The notes under the pieces: model-generated | The model's input: the letters and a program-made list of their open reading frames with translations, nothing else | Told to the model about the DNA's origin: nothing | Databases searched by the model: none | Shown: positions 24,139-35,861 of the stretch, piece by piece | Position numbering within the stretch: the first letter of the stretch is position 1 | Layout of the letters: every line of letters starts with the position of its first letter | Translations under genes and position numbers: made by a program | NCBI GenBank assembly: GCA_030272585.1 | Contig: BSYQ01000005.1 | Coordinates: 3,472,001 to 3,536,000, forward strand | Reading direction: 5' to 3' | Length of the DNA stretch: 64,000 bases | DNA from: Bryopsis sp. KO-2023 | Lineage: Eukaryota > Chlorophyta > Ulvophyceae > Bryopsidales > Bryopsidaceae

Positions 24139-25252
24139 TCACACAGTGTGACTCACACTTGGTATAGCACTGTGTGACAGGAGGATATTATGCTTTCTCG
24201 CCAGCGCGAGAGGTAGTATATTCACGGCGGAACCACTGTCCACCAATGCGAACTCGGTTTTCGGTAAACCCTCCAGCTTTGTCTTCACTTTCAGCTGCTT
24301 ACGGACCGCAGGGGTCGTGACAGGAGGGGGAAGCGTTTCGCCTTGTTGGAGCTGTTGTCGAAGAGCCTCACAGAGAGCTTGTACGGCGTTGGAACCTCCA
24401 GTTTCGTGTGTTCCCAGTTCGACTCCTCTTGGGTGCGTTGTGTCGGTGGGTTCCTTAGCTTTGCGAGCTGGGCAGTTGCGAAACATATGCCCCAGCTTTC
24501 GGCAATAGTGGCAGCGAATCGGCGTCCTCCAATTGCGAGAGGGAAGTCCAGTAGGTTCCGTACGACCTGCTGCAAACGCTTGCGCCTCCTGTGGCTCGGA
24601 CTGAAGCTTATCATCCAGAACATCGGCGAGTTGCGTGAGGTGGTCGACCAAGTGGGATAGATCTCCTTCCGAGGGGGTCAGTGTCGAAGTGGGTGCTGAG
24701 TCTGAAGCACGCGCCTCGTCGGCCGCCATGACGTAGATCTTATGAGTCGGGTTCTTTTTTCCTTTCACGAAAGCTGCGAACTTTTGCCCCAACGTTCGTA
24801 AACGCTGTACCCCATGAAGACCGTAGCTCAGAAGGACTCCCAACGCCAACACGTACCCAGTAAGACTGGTTTGCGGGTCGAGCTGAGTGACACGAGTCAC
24901 CTGGCGATAGATGCGCTCACACCAAATGATCAGCTCGTAAACGCCAGAGCGCTTGATCGCGGTTTCGTCGTTCAGCTGCACCCCCTCCGCGGGTTTTCCT
25001 TTTTGTTCCACCTGACCCTGTAACCCCACTTTGTCCTCTCTCACTTCCATTCGGTCCGACAGTCCTGGTATATACTCTCCCTTTTCCGCTCGTGCCCGTA
25101 ACACTTCGTATCGAAGAATACACGCCATATCTTTTTCAAACTGGGTAGTGTCCGCCCTTCCTGAGAAGAAGGCTTGAACCGATTGTGTTCCGATTATCAA
25201 AAACAGAAAAAACAATTTTACAGCCAACCGACTGGCTGGCTCCGAAACCATG
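24139..25252 (-). CDS. Retroelement gag-like protein with zinc knuckle and protease start
   Basis: The frame begins at an ATG formed at the LTR/primer-site junction. A hydrophobic N-terminal stretch (LFFLFLIIGTQSVQAFF) looks like a signal or membrane segment, which is unusual for gag. A CCHC zinc knuckle (CHYCRKLGHMFRNC) and an aspartic-protease-type DSGSAVN motif follow. The remainder of the protease region continues on the same strand at about 23879-24142 (GIILGLPALHSL). Part of the element at 19827-25444. Confidence 0.85.
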
Positions 25253-25444
25253 TTGAATACACTCGTTCGCAACAGCGATACCGAGTGGTGAAACGGCCGC
25301 CAAAGAACGCTTTACAAAATGTAAGCAAAATAAACGACCATACACCCAACCACCTTCTTCCTTAAATCTCTTCCTTTTCCTCCGAGTCTTCCCAACTAAA
25401 CCCCATGACCGACTCAGTTCTGATCCCGTTTACTGTATTCCACA
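25251..25444 (-). repeat. 5' LTR (right copy)
   Basis: 194 bp, identical to the left copy; followed by GGGC, matching the bases before the left LTR. Confidence 0.95.
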
Positions 25445-26142
25445 GGGCACAAATCACTCTTGGTTGATCGTTTGCCTTTTTCGACAGAATGGGTGTGTTG
25501 GAGCAGAATGGGGTGGTTTTGAGACTTGGATGCACTGAGGGCTGACTTTTTGAGTAAGAGGGGCTCGAACACCAGCAAAGAGAAAAGTGATCGAGACTTT
25601 GGCTCGGGTCAAACCCCCTGGCCAAAGCCGTGACACTGGTTCGATTTCGGAGGCAGGGAAGAACTCAAGTGAATTTGAAAGGCAAATTTGAAAGGCATTA
25701 GTAAGAGGTCATGACAACATTCCATTGTCCTCGTCGTTCCACATCATTGAAGCCCCTGATCGGTGTGTGACTTTTCCCAACGCGCGCTCGGGGTGCGATT
25801 ATGGCTGCGGTTGCATGCCGCTGCTGTGGGAGAAATACCAGCCACAGCACGCCCCAAAGCCTCGCCCACCTCGTCTGGCACAGCACTTCCGGCCTTCGGC
25901 CGCTGAACGCGCGAGGCAAACCACAGAAATTAGTCCTGGGCACCTTCTCCGATGGCACTCCCCCCAGATCCACATTGTTGTGAAATTAAGACATTAGTCG
26001 GTGCGTGGCAGATTGCGTTTCTGGACAAGCGCTTACGTAGCAGGTGTCCAGCAATGTTCGTGGTGTATTAATGCGGCAGGAGCGCGGAGCGACGCGCAGG
26101 GATAAGTCCTCTACACTCTGCTCAGCCATTCAAAGCGGAGCA
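25445..26142. other. Intergenic between LTR element and RB gene, probable RB promoter
   Basis: About 700 bp with no recognisable frame. A short direct repeat (TTTGAAAGGCA) occurs at about 25676-25698. Since the RB-family gene starts at 26143, this region should carry its promoter, now bordered by the young LTR. Confidence 0.45.
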
Positions 26143-29100
26143 ATGATGAGCGAAGTGGCGCAGTGCGACGTGATGACGGGTAGGGGGGCGGCGACGAGGG
26201 TACAAGAGGATAAGGGGCAAAGGAGCGGAACACTTCCGGGGGAGTTGACGTCATGGTTGGAGGAGCATTTGCCCACGGAGACGGCCGAAATGGCGCGCAA
26301 GATATACCACGAGCTGTTGCCGCTGCTAACGGCGGGGCAAACCAGCGACGAACCCATGGTATGGTGGGAGGGAGGGAGGCAGACACAGGTCCCAGCAGGA
26401 AAAGGCGTCCAGTAGGGCTTGCCCTGATTCGAATCGTCTAGACCCCTCTCTAGGAACTCCGTGTTTGACTTTTGGGACCGGGAAGGCTGCTGGGGGTGGT
26501 GTGCCGTCTTTGGGTGGGGTTGGGCTGCTCCATTTGGTTTTCTGGTTTCGCCCCGCACCATGTGAATTTCTGGCACAACCGATTGAACGCGCTGTCTTCC
26601 GACGGAAAGGAAGCTGCGGGCTAGGGGAAACTGCTCTCCGATACAGTGTCGTGTGTGGGCTCACGAGCGAGTTATTGCGCGTAGCAGGATCCTTTCTACG
26701 TGAGCGTCTGGTGGGCATGCGTCCTGTACATAGCGAAGAGCTTGCAACCCAGCCAACTGGCCGACGACCGAGAGAGCAACGGAGGAGTGCCACTGACAAA
26801 AATTCTTAGAGCGACGGGCGCAGAGTGAGTTTTTGGAAAGAGTTATCCATCTTGGACGGTTTTTCTTCGTGCTTCCACGTCGGGGGAAACGAAAACAAAA
26901 CTGAAATCGAGCCGCAGTCAGGCAAAACTTTGCTCCGGTTGCTTCCGTACCAGGGTCGTTTTCTGCGGGAAAAAACGATGAACGCCCCGCTTTGGCGGAT
27001 TTGCAACTTCCGACGTTCGTTGGGTTTTTTTTCCTTTTTTTTTGTCGAACGTGGGAATGTCGACACTTCTTGACCAAGCGTGTCCGCCGCCAGGATGCTC
27101 CGCCACTGACCCACGTTTTTTGTCCCCTTCTCCACAGTTTGTTCGATTTTCTTTACGAGCTGCCCGTCAGCGTGCGAAAACTGGAACCCAAGCTGCCTGG
27201 GATTATCGGCGAAGGAGTGTCCGCCGAGAAGTATCTCAAAGTCGAGAAGTTGAAGACACACTATGCGTTTCTAGTAATCTTCTCCAGGAAGTTCAAGGTA
27301 AGGATGCGGTGGAGCACTCGGCGCAATCGCCTTTTGAGTTTCCGGCAGCTCGCAACGATGCCGGAAACTATGCGTCTTTCCAGTCACATGGGTATCCATG
27401 ATTGATCAGCGGGGAAAACACCGCAAAAAAAAGAAAGCAGCAGTAATCCGCTGGTCGGATTTGAAATTTGCTCTTTCCCGTTTTTGACCTTTTTGTCCAC
27501 CCAGAACAGAATTGGTGGAAAAACTCGAATCCCTGTTCCACAAACAGCCAAATCATCTTTTGCCACCACTGCCAAAGATTCACGTCTTTGATGCGAAATC
27601 ACCAGCACAACTCTCCATTTTTTTTTCCTCACCACACCTCCCACCCTCCACTGACCCCCATTTTGCTGTTTGCTGCTCCTTTACCGATCAGGATATGTAT
27701 TGCAAGCTGTTCGGAATCGATCCCAACAAAGTGGACGTCACCGCCTTGGCAAGCTTCAAAATGGCTTGGACCTTGTTGATGCTGACGAAAAAGAAAGTTT
27801 TGCAAGACCCCAATTTGGTCAGCTGTTTCCGGCTGCTGGTGTGCATTGGGAATTTCTTGCTGGTGAACGCTCCGAGGGCGTTCTGGGAGAAAGGGGATGA
27901 CACGGAGTTTGGACGCAAGCTGGCTTCTTGTGAGGGACAATTCAATTCACTTCACCACGTTTCAGGTATGCACCAGACTCGGTTTCAGAAGCCCAAAAAC
28001 CGCTGTGGAAAATACCCAGTCGTTGGCAGGAGGCATCCGAATGACTAGATTTGCTTGCTTGCATTGGATGCTGCTACCAGTCTGTTAATTTCTTGTCAAG
28101 AATTTCTTTGCAGACTGAATGGACTCCATTATGGAGCGTTTAGCATCGATACACGAATTTGCAGCAAACGAAATGGGGGGGGGGGGGGAATAAGGATGAA
28201 TAGATGTTGAAAAAAAAAGTGAAAAATGAAAAATGTTCTGTTGTAACTACAGAATCAAACCAAAATCGCCATCGGATCAAGGATGACGACATCAAAGAAA
28301 TTGAAAGCGTCATGAAAGAAGTGGATTGTGCTGTCGTCGAGATATTGAATTCCAACGAAGCCATTCGGAGTGCTAGGAAAGATAATCACCACGTAAGCAT
28401 GCATTTTATCTTTATTTTATCTTTTTTTCTCGCTTTTCTTTCCAATATATATATATTTTACATATATAAATGATCTGCATGAAATTATTTCAGGAGGCAT
28501 CCAAAATATTGTGAAATAGTCGGTGAAGCAAAGAATTCAGCTACGTTTTAAAAAGCAGTGGCAAATAATCAAGTCAACAGAAAAATGCTCAATGTACCCC
28601 CCCTAAAAAAAAATGTAATTATGGAAATCAATTGCTTTCTGTAGCTATTGCATTTGTTCAGCATTCTGTCTGGAGTGCCTAGACATGTCGATTGATGGGT
28701 TTTGATGGGTTTCTTTTTGATGTGGTTGGGTGCACAGGAATCTCGATTAGCACCGACAGCAGCATATTATGAGGGATTGTTGGAGGAGGATGGACCGCTG
28801 TTGCAGCAGAGCTTGGAATTGGTGGATGGAAAATATGAGGTAGCACCTCGTTTTGCTTTCCCTAACGCCAGCTATGGAATTCCACAAGATTACTAAAAAT
28901 TATGAAAATGCAAAATGCCACACACATCTCCAGCCCTTTGTTTTCAAAACCGATTTGAGGAAGTATTTATTCGAGTGGCAATCAGCTTTTTTCTCGAAAT
29001 TGTAACCTGTTTCATTCTCTCGTTTATTTACTCAGGAATTTTACAACACGCTTGGAGAAATAGACGAACGGGATTTCATCTTGAAAGGGTTTGTACCTGA

Positions 29101-32100
29101 GTTGCCCTCCAAGCCAGAGGGACCGACGCCGGTGGCAACTCCTGACATCAGCGGTTCATTCGCTCCGAGTTTGCCTCTTTTCGAGTCTCCGGGATGCCCA
29201 CTGAATCCTGCTTTGAGATCAATGGCGGGCTGCTTGCAGTCTCCGTTGCCCAGTCAAGCCCACCAGAGCGGAGGACCGCACATCACCCCGGTGACTGAGT
29301 CTCAGAATTCCGTCAATTGGCTGAAGGAGTTCACGCATGGACAAGCGGCCGAGGTACTGAGGATTCGCATGCAGTGCAGAATGGCGTCTGCTACATGTCG
29401 ATAGAGCAGGAAGATGCTGTGGGAAAACCCAAAAGAAAAAAGATAGAAAAAATAAAAGACTGCAATTCTGGCGGGATGCCGATGCTCTTCCGTACACTGA
29501 TCCCCCCCACCCCTTTCGACAGTTCTTATTGGCATTTTTGACTTCCAAGTGTGCTGTATGTGAATATTTATGGTGTATTGAGACTTTTTGTGGTTTCTGT
29601 GCAGCCGTCAGAGATTTTGAAGGGCTATTTCACTGCATGCAATGTGGATGTCTCGTCGAAATGTCAGAAACGGGTCAGCGATACTGCACACATCGTTTTC
29701 CCAAGGACGGGAGGAGCTCCGAGCGATTCTTCGAATGCTTGGGCTGGCATTCTGGAGGAAGGGATTCTGGTAATTTCTTGGAAAAAAAGAATATTTTTTC
29801 TTTTAACTAAGGAAGAAGAGTAAGGACTTTTCGTTCCCTGCGAGATTAAAAATTTGATCAATCAAATTTTCATCGATGGGAAAAAAAAACATAAATAAAA
29901 CTGGCCTTTGTGTTTGCGATCCCCATGCTCATGGAAACAAGGAAGCAATTTATTTTAGATTATATTTTCCTGACGAGCTCTTTTTTGTCGTTTTTTTTTC
30001 CAGGGAATCAAACTTTATTACAAGGTTTTGGAGGCGATCCTTCTTTCCGAAGAGAAGCGGACTCAAAAGAAAAACTTTACTTCGTTATTGACGTGTAATT
30101 CTTTTCATCTGGCGCTCTTGGCTTGCTCCTTCCAGATCGTGGCCAATGCTTACAAAATGGTAAGTGCAGAAATGATGAAAATAGTAAAACAAAATTTAAA
30201 AATAGAACCTAACAGACCTTACCTTGCCGTACCTTACCTTATCAAAATATAAAAAGCACGATTATGTTTAGTTCAATAAAAAAAGTTGAGAAAAAATCCA
30301 AACACAGAGAATTCGGTTCAGATTTTCTGTGGGGTGCAGAAACAAAATCCTGTGGCGCTACAGAAAAAAAAAAATCGAATTTCAATACAGTGCTTTTTCT
30401 CAAGTATTTTTTTTTGTCTTTTCTTTTGGCAGGCATCGTTGGAATTTCCGATAATACTCCAAAAATTGAACCTGAAAGCTTTCGATTTCAGCAAAGTGAT
30501 TGAGCCTTTCGTCAAGCAAACCCGCACTCTCCCAACGAAACTCAAGAGAGGCCTGTTTCTCATCGAGGAACGCATCATCGAGCAAATGGCCTGGCAGCCA
30601 GGCTCCTCGATTTATCCGCTGATTGCAGGAGCTTGCCAGCAAATGCCACTCTGCAAGTCTCCTACTCCAAAAATGCCAGGTGTGTGTATGTCTGCATGTC
30701 TGACAAAACTGACCTTTCGAGAATTTTGCCACACATCCTCCAGGATTCACTGTGTTTCTTGTTGATGGAGGGGGAGTTTCACCAGATTCAACCCCATTTC
30801 ATGGGTTTTTTCCTTGAATTTTTTTTTTTGGGCTTGCGGTGCAGCAACACCAACTTACTCACCAGTGCCTCCTCCTCCGAGGTTTTCCCCTCCAAAGAAG
30901 CCACTGTCGGGGTTAACTCCTGGTGCTCGATCTCCAACGTCGGCATTCAAAGTTTTCACATCACCTCTCAAAAAAGGTGGACTATGATGGAATATCATTG
31001 CGATTTTTTTTTCATTTTTTTTTACTGACCACGATATTTTGGGCACACGTCAATACGGGGCTTTTCTTCCCCCTTTTTTTATCCATGGAATTCACACCGA
31101 TGCACTCAAAACGAAGCTGGCGTTAGGACTTCTTTCTCCGACCCTTGGCATCTGTCGTTCACCCAAGACTCAAATTTTTAATGAATGTATTTTTTTAGAG
31201 AAACAAATGCAGTATGTAAATACTTCTTGTTTCTTCCCCCCCCTGCCCAGCAGTTTGCGGAGACACCTCGAGCCCCAATTCCTCTCACAAGGGATTTCAA
31301 GGCCCGCTTCCGAGGCGGCTGAAGCTTCCAGAGGCCAGCGATGCAAAAAAAAAGCATCCCGCCCGAACCGTCCTCGATGATTTTTTCAGGAAAGTTCTCA
31401 AGCTGACCGCTTTTCGGCTGTTCGACATGAAGTCTTTCCTCATGAGTGCCCAGATGGATTCCACCAAAATAGTTCTCCAGGTAAGGAAGAAAAAAACCAT
31501 CTATATGGATTCAAGGAATCGCCATCGAATGAATGGTGGAAGAAAAACAGTAACATGGATGCCAGGAATCGCAATAATGCTACTAATGGGGTTGATCGTT
31601 GTCTCTGAACCTCATGATTGAGGGGTTTTCGGTTTGCTGCAAATGTTTTCAGGTGTACAATGTCATTCAGCATGGGCTGTATGAGCAGACCCATCTCTTC
31701 TACGGCAGGCATTTGGACCAGATTTTGCTCAGTGCCTTGTATGGAGTGTGCAAAGTGAATCAGCTCAACGTGCATTTCAAGGACATCATTCAGCACTACC
31801 GCCACCAGCCTCAGAATCGACCCGTGGTGTTCAAAACCGTCGTTATCCAACAGAGCGAGCCTGACCTCAAGGTAGGGCTCACATCCAGATGTCTGACTCA
31901 ATCAGAGCCTCGATAATCAAGTCAAGTGCTTGCTCATAACAATCTTGAGGCAAGGGGAAGAGATGCTCCCCCCCCCTCCGAAAAACAGCCTTCTGTAGAA
32001 ACCTTGCTGTTCGTTTTGAGCTGTTTTCTTGTTCTTTTTTCCTGATTTTGTGTGTGTGTTTATGAGAGCAGCCTCAAAAGCTTGGCGATATCATCGAGTT

Positions 32101-33798
32101 CTACAACAAGATTTTCGTCCCCAACTTGAAGTCCTTCCTTTTGAGCAACGTCCAAGCGAGCGTCCAAGCATCGCCGCAGACAGCAGGAGATGGATCAGGC
32201 ACGCCGCCCAGAAAAGGGTAAGCTCACCATCCAGTGGCTGCGGATTCGCGATGACGACTAAGTCGAACATCAGTGACGATTTCGCGACGATTTCACCCCC
32301 GAAATCTGTGAAAGTCTGAACAAGAAGATGGACGGGCCCCCACGCCGCTGTTCCTTCCACTGTTGCATGCACGTTGTGTGATCTTCGCGCAAAGCCGGTT
32401 TTCTTGGTTGTGGCCTCAATCGGAAAGAAAAGAAGAAAAAAAGACGTCTTGTAGTATCTTTGAAACAGATCGACACGCGCGAGGGTGACCATGCTGAAGA
32501 ATGTGCATCCTCCGCCGCCAGAAATCGTAGCACCGTTCCTGTCCAAAGACAAGCCCACGTCGAAATTCCGCAACGTTTACGTTTCGCCGTCTCGATCGGA
32601 ACAAGGGGCGCCGTGCTCCACGCGGACGATGCATGCTTTCGTTGGAAAAACCACGAATCCATATCTGACGCCGTCGCAAGAATTAAGCGCGATCAACGCG
32701 AGGTTGGTGAACGAAACGTTACAAAAACAGAAAAGGCATGTTTCACTTGGGCATTCCGCGCAAACCCCCAAACACTTCCCCCCTTCCAAAAAAAAGAATA
32801 ATGAAAACAAATAATAGTAGCTCCTAACAACAATTACAACAAGATGGATGAATACTTCCAGATACAAATATCAAAGCATGAAAAATTAAGAGCTTTTGGT
32901 TTTTCTTTTTGGTTTCTTCACAGTGATTTTTGAACTGTAAAATAAACTGGTTGATTACTGATCGATTTGATTTCTTCTCCGACTAATCCTCTCTTTGTTT
33001 TTTTTTCTGGTGGGGTTTCAGATTGAATCCAACCAATTCTCCTGCCGTTGGCAGCCAGGCCTTGCAGCCGAAACGCTTCACACCAGTGGCTGTTTCGACC
33101 GGTGTTTCGAACGCAGAAATGATGTCCAAGGTGAAAGCAGAGCCCGAGAGCGGAAACTTCGGTGTTGGAGGACGACCAGTGGTGAGCGACCCCAGGCTGG
33201 CAGTATTTGGCATGAGAAATGCCGAAGTGGGGACTGCAACAAAAACCGATCCACCTGCTGGACAAAGCACAATGGCGGAAGAACGGTGAGGAGATGCAGA
33301 CGGCATGCACACATACTGACTCACAAGAATTTTGCGGCCCTTTGAAATTTTTGAAGTTTTGTTTCTTTTTTGCTGAGGATCCACAATTGAGAACGGGGTT
33401 GCATATTCCAACATAGTGTTTCAGCATCTTGGTTCCGTTTCCTTCCAAGAAATCGCCATCTGCAAGACACACATTGCAAATTGATCATTAAAATAAAATT
33501 CTATTTTTGCATCTTTGTACTTAAATATAGAAATGTGTGCGGCTGTAACAGGCCATCGTCAGTGACGTCTTCCACTGGATCTGGATCGCCGGTTATCGAG
33601 GAAGGGGGTCGAACAAGAGGGGTGAGGCGGAATCAACCCGATGATCAGCCCATGCCAGACAGCTGTGTCCCGCCATTCAAGCGACAAAAGATCAGTGAAA
33701 ACCACTGGTCAGAGATGGATGAGGAAGAGGACGAAAACGGGGATGATATGGATGGCGATTCAGAAGTAACACACGAGGAGGAGCCGAGAATGAGTTGA
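26143..33798 (+). CDS. RB1: Retinoblastoma-family pocket protein (RB/MAT3-like)
   Basis: Pocket proteins bind E2F/DP and restrain S-phase entry in the nucleus. About 18 exons are visible, including 27138-27297, 27692-27965, 28253-28392, 28738-28839, 29036-29353, 29605-29769, 30004-30159, 30433-30679, 30845-30976, 31254-31480, 31653-31871, 32072-32217, about 32469-32738, 33022-33285 and 33552-33798. The DUF3452-type N-domain is seen in FKMAWTLLMLTKKKVL. Pocket A follows (NSVNWLKEFTHG; GIKLYYKVLEAILLSEEKR; LKAFDFSKVIEPFVKQ). Pocket B follows (FFRKVLKLTAFRLFDM; GRHLDQILLSALYGVCKV; GDIIEFYNKIFVPNLKSF). The RB C-domain has SKFRNVYVSPSR. The end is acidic (MDEEEDENGDDMDGD). Exon 1 and the joints between exons 1-5 are not fully resolved in phase. 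Confidence 0.95.
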
Positions 33799-35450
33799 GC
33801 GGAGCCGAAAAATGGGTGGGGAATTGTGAAAGAAGGGGTGGGAAGGAAGGCAAGAAAAATCACAAGAAGGGGAAGAAAAGAAATGGAAAGGAACAAAAAA
33901 AAAGAAAGAAAGAAAGGAAGAAAGAAAGAAACAACAGCACTGGTCCTTAACATAAAAAAAACTTTTTTAGGGCAGAAATTCAAGGTGCTTATTTTGCCTG
34001 CCTAGTTTGTTCTTTTCTAAGGGGTTTATTCTCTCTCTCTGGTTTTTTGGGGGTGGGGGTGGGGATGACGGGGGCATTAAAAATGGGGCACATAAAAAAA
34101 AAAAAAAATCATATGGCAAGGTGTAATTTTTCAGGGGAGAATGTGTGCCATTATTCTTTGACGTGATTGAGAGGGTTTTCGCGGGGGGAAAAAAAGACCT
34201 TCATTTGCTGCAACGGAAGGAAAGCAGGACGATGATAATAGTCGATTGTTTTTTTGACGCTGATGTTGTTGAGAGGAAGGAGGAGGAGGAGGGGGCTTTG
34301 AAGGAAATTATTATATCATAGAATCATGATTGTGGGGTCAAGATGGGGGAGAGTGAGGCAGTTAAGGAATTTTGAAGATGAATGAGAAAAAGCAAGGGAG
34401 AGGGGGGGGGGGGGGGAACAAGAGGGGGGCTGGGGGAGGGGGGGGTTTACTGAATGATGACGTCACGATTGTACTTGGCACGCTCGTTTTATAACTTGAC
34501 TTGATTCGGTGTATGTATCATTGATAAAAGGGGATTTTGAGGGAAGGGAGGAGAGTTATATATTTTAGAATTGAGATGAGGAATGACTGGTGGTGCTTTT
34601 TTCGATTCGTTGCATTTGTTTTGTGGCATGGAAGGGAGAGGGGGTTGCACTTAATATTTTTTTCTGTTTTGGGTTTGAGGTTTATTTCAAGAAGAGTTTC
34701 GAAGGGAGCCCTGTGGGGGGGGGTTGGGGTTCATCCCTTTTCGGAGCAATAAGGGGGAAAATCGAATGCAGAGGGGGGGGGATATCTGGCGTTGGCAAAA
34801 CTGTAAGACACTTTATCTAGGCGCAATGTTCAAGTCAACGCAGGAGTAGTATTGCTAAAATTATTTTTTTTTCCTGATCATCTTTTTTTTCCGGGTTTTT
34901 TTGGCAAAGGGGTGGAAAGTGAGCAAGTAGTGGCTAGATGATGTTGGTAAACGAAAGTAGGACTGTCCAGGGGGGGAAGGAGCATTCTTCCCTGTCAGTT
35001 TGTGAAATATTTCCCAGGGTGAGGGGGGGAAATGATAAAATGACGATTTTGGGGGGGAAGACAGGATAGCACTGGGGTAGAGGGGCGGCAGAAATTCTAT
35101 GATAATGCTTTCGTTTTGTTTTTCAAGATAATCCCTGTAATCTGGTGATGCAGTTTTGTCCTTGACAGCTCCTATCAAAACACGGGACCAACAAAGAAAA
35201 ATGTGGAAGTTACTCATGAGAAGCATGACAGCAACAGTGTTGATTTCCTTTGCCCACTTGCTGTACTTTGGATGTTCAAGACGAATGCTGGAGAGGGTCA
35301 TCGGTGTCCGAATTCGTTTTGCGAATGAAGGAAAACTCAGGAAGCTGACATAAATTGGGTTTAAAAAATAGTAAACGCTCCGCCACCCACCCCACCCGTC
35401 CAACTCCACTTGGTTCAATCGAGGTTTTTCTCTCTCTTGGCTTTGAGGGG
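33799..35450. other. Intergenic, G-rich low complexity
   Basis: 3' flank of the RB gene followed by purine-rich DNA with long G runs, including G15 at about 34402-34416. Minus-strand frames near 34861-35400 are Ser/Phe-rich accidental translations. No supported gene. Confidence 0.55.
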
Positions 35451-35808
35451 TCAAGCATGCAAAGGATTTCTGGGCGACTCGAGCACTCCTTTCATTTCTG
35501 CTCGTGCGATCCACTTGTGGGGATTCATGGTCTTGTTGCAGAATTTCCGTAATTTCGGCGCTTTGCGATGGTAGAACAACAACTGGGACCTCGCCCGTCT
35601 CTTCAAGTCCTCCTTCAGGTCGTCCGCCAGACGAAGCCTGGCCCCATCGAATTCCGATTGCCATTTTTGAACTGGAAAAAATCAAACCACACACGCATGA
35701 CGACGGCTGAGTTTCACCTTGGTGAAAATTCAATTCGCTCGACAGAGTGAGTTTCAGAAAGGAACCAGCCTTTTTTTTACAGGGCGTCGACACAGCTACA
35801 CAACCCAT
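35451..35808 (-). CDS. Small basic protein with possible dual-acylation N-terminus
   Basis: Two exons join in phase (35808-35718 and 35671-35451) to give 103 residues. The N-terminus MGCVAVSTPCKKK has glycine at position 2, cysteine at 3, serine at 7 and a lysine run. That pattern is associated with N-myristoylation plus palmitoylation. The second exon is helical and basic (LADDLKEDLKRRARSQLL, HRKAPKLRKF). No family is recognised. The ATG directly follows an AG acceptor-like sequence, so it could instead be an internal exon of a longer transcript. The neighbouring upstream gene on the same strand already ends at its own CaaX stop. Confidence 0.5.
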
Positions 35809-35861
35809 CCTGCAACAACTAGTGTACCCGTATTCCAGATGTATTCACAATCGGTCAAGCC

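Larger units (their letters stand above)
19827..25444 (-). mobile_element. Ty3/gypsy LTR retrotransposon, very young
   Basis: A 5.6-kb element in minus orientation bounded by two 194-bp LTRs (19827-20020 and 25251-25444) that are identical base for base by eye and have TGT...ACA ends. GGGC flanks both sides (AGGGC if the shared A is counted), a 4-5 bp target duplication. A primer-binding site beginning TGGTTTCGGAGCC abuts the upstream LTR. Parts in order are gag-like with a zinc knuckle, protease, reverse transcriptase, RNase H, and integrase with a GPY-type C-terminus. This order is Ty3/gypsy. The coding region spans about three reading frames, so it looks nearly whole, with at most a few breaks or family-type frame changes. 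Identical LTRs imply very recent insertion. Confidence 0.95.
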
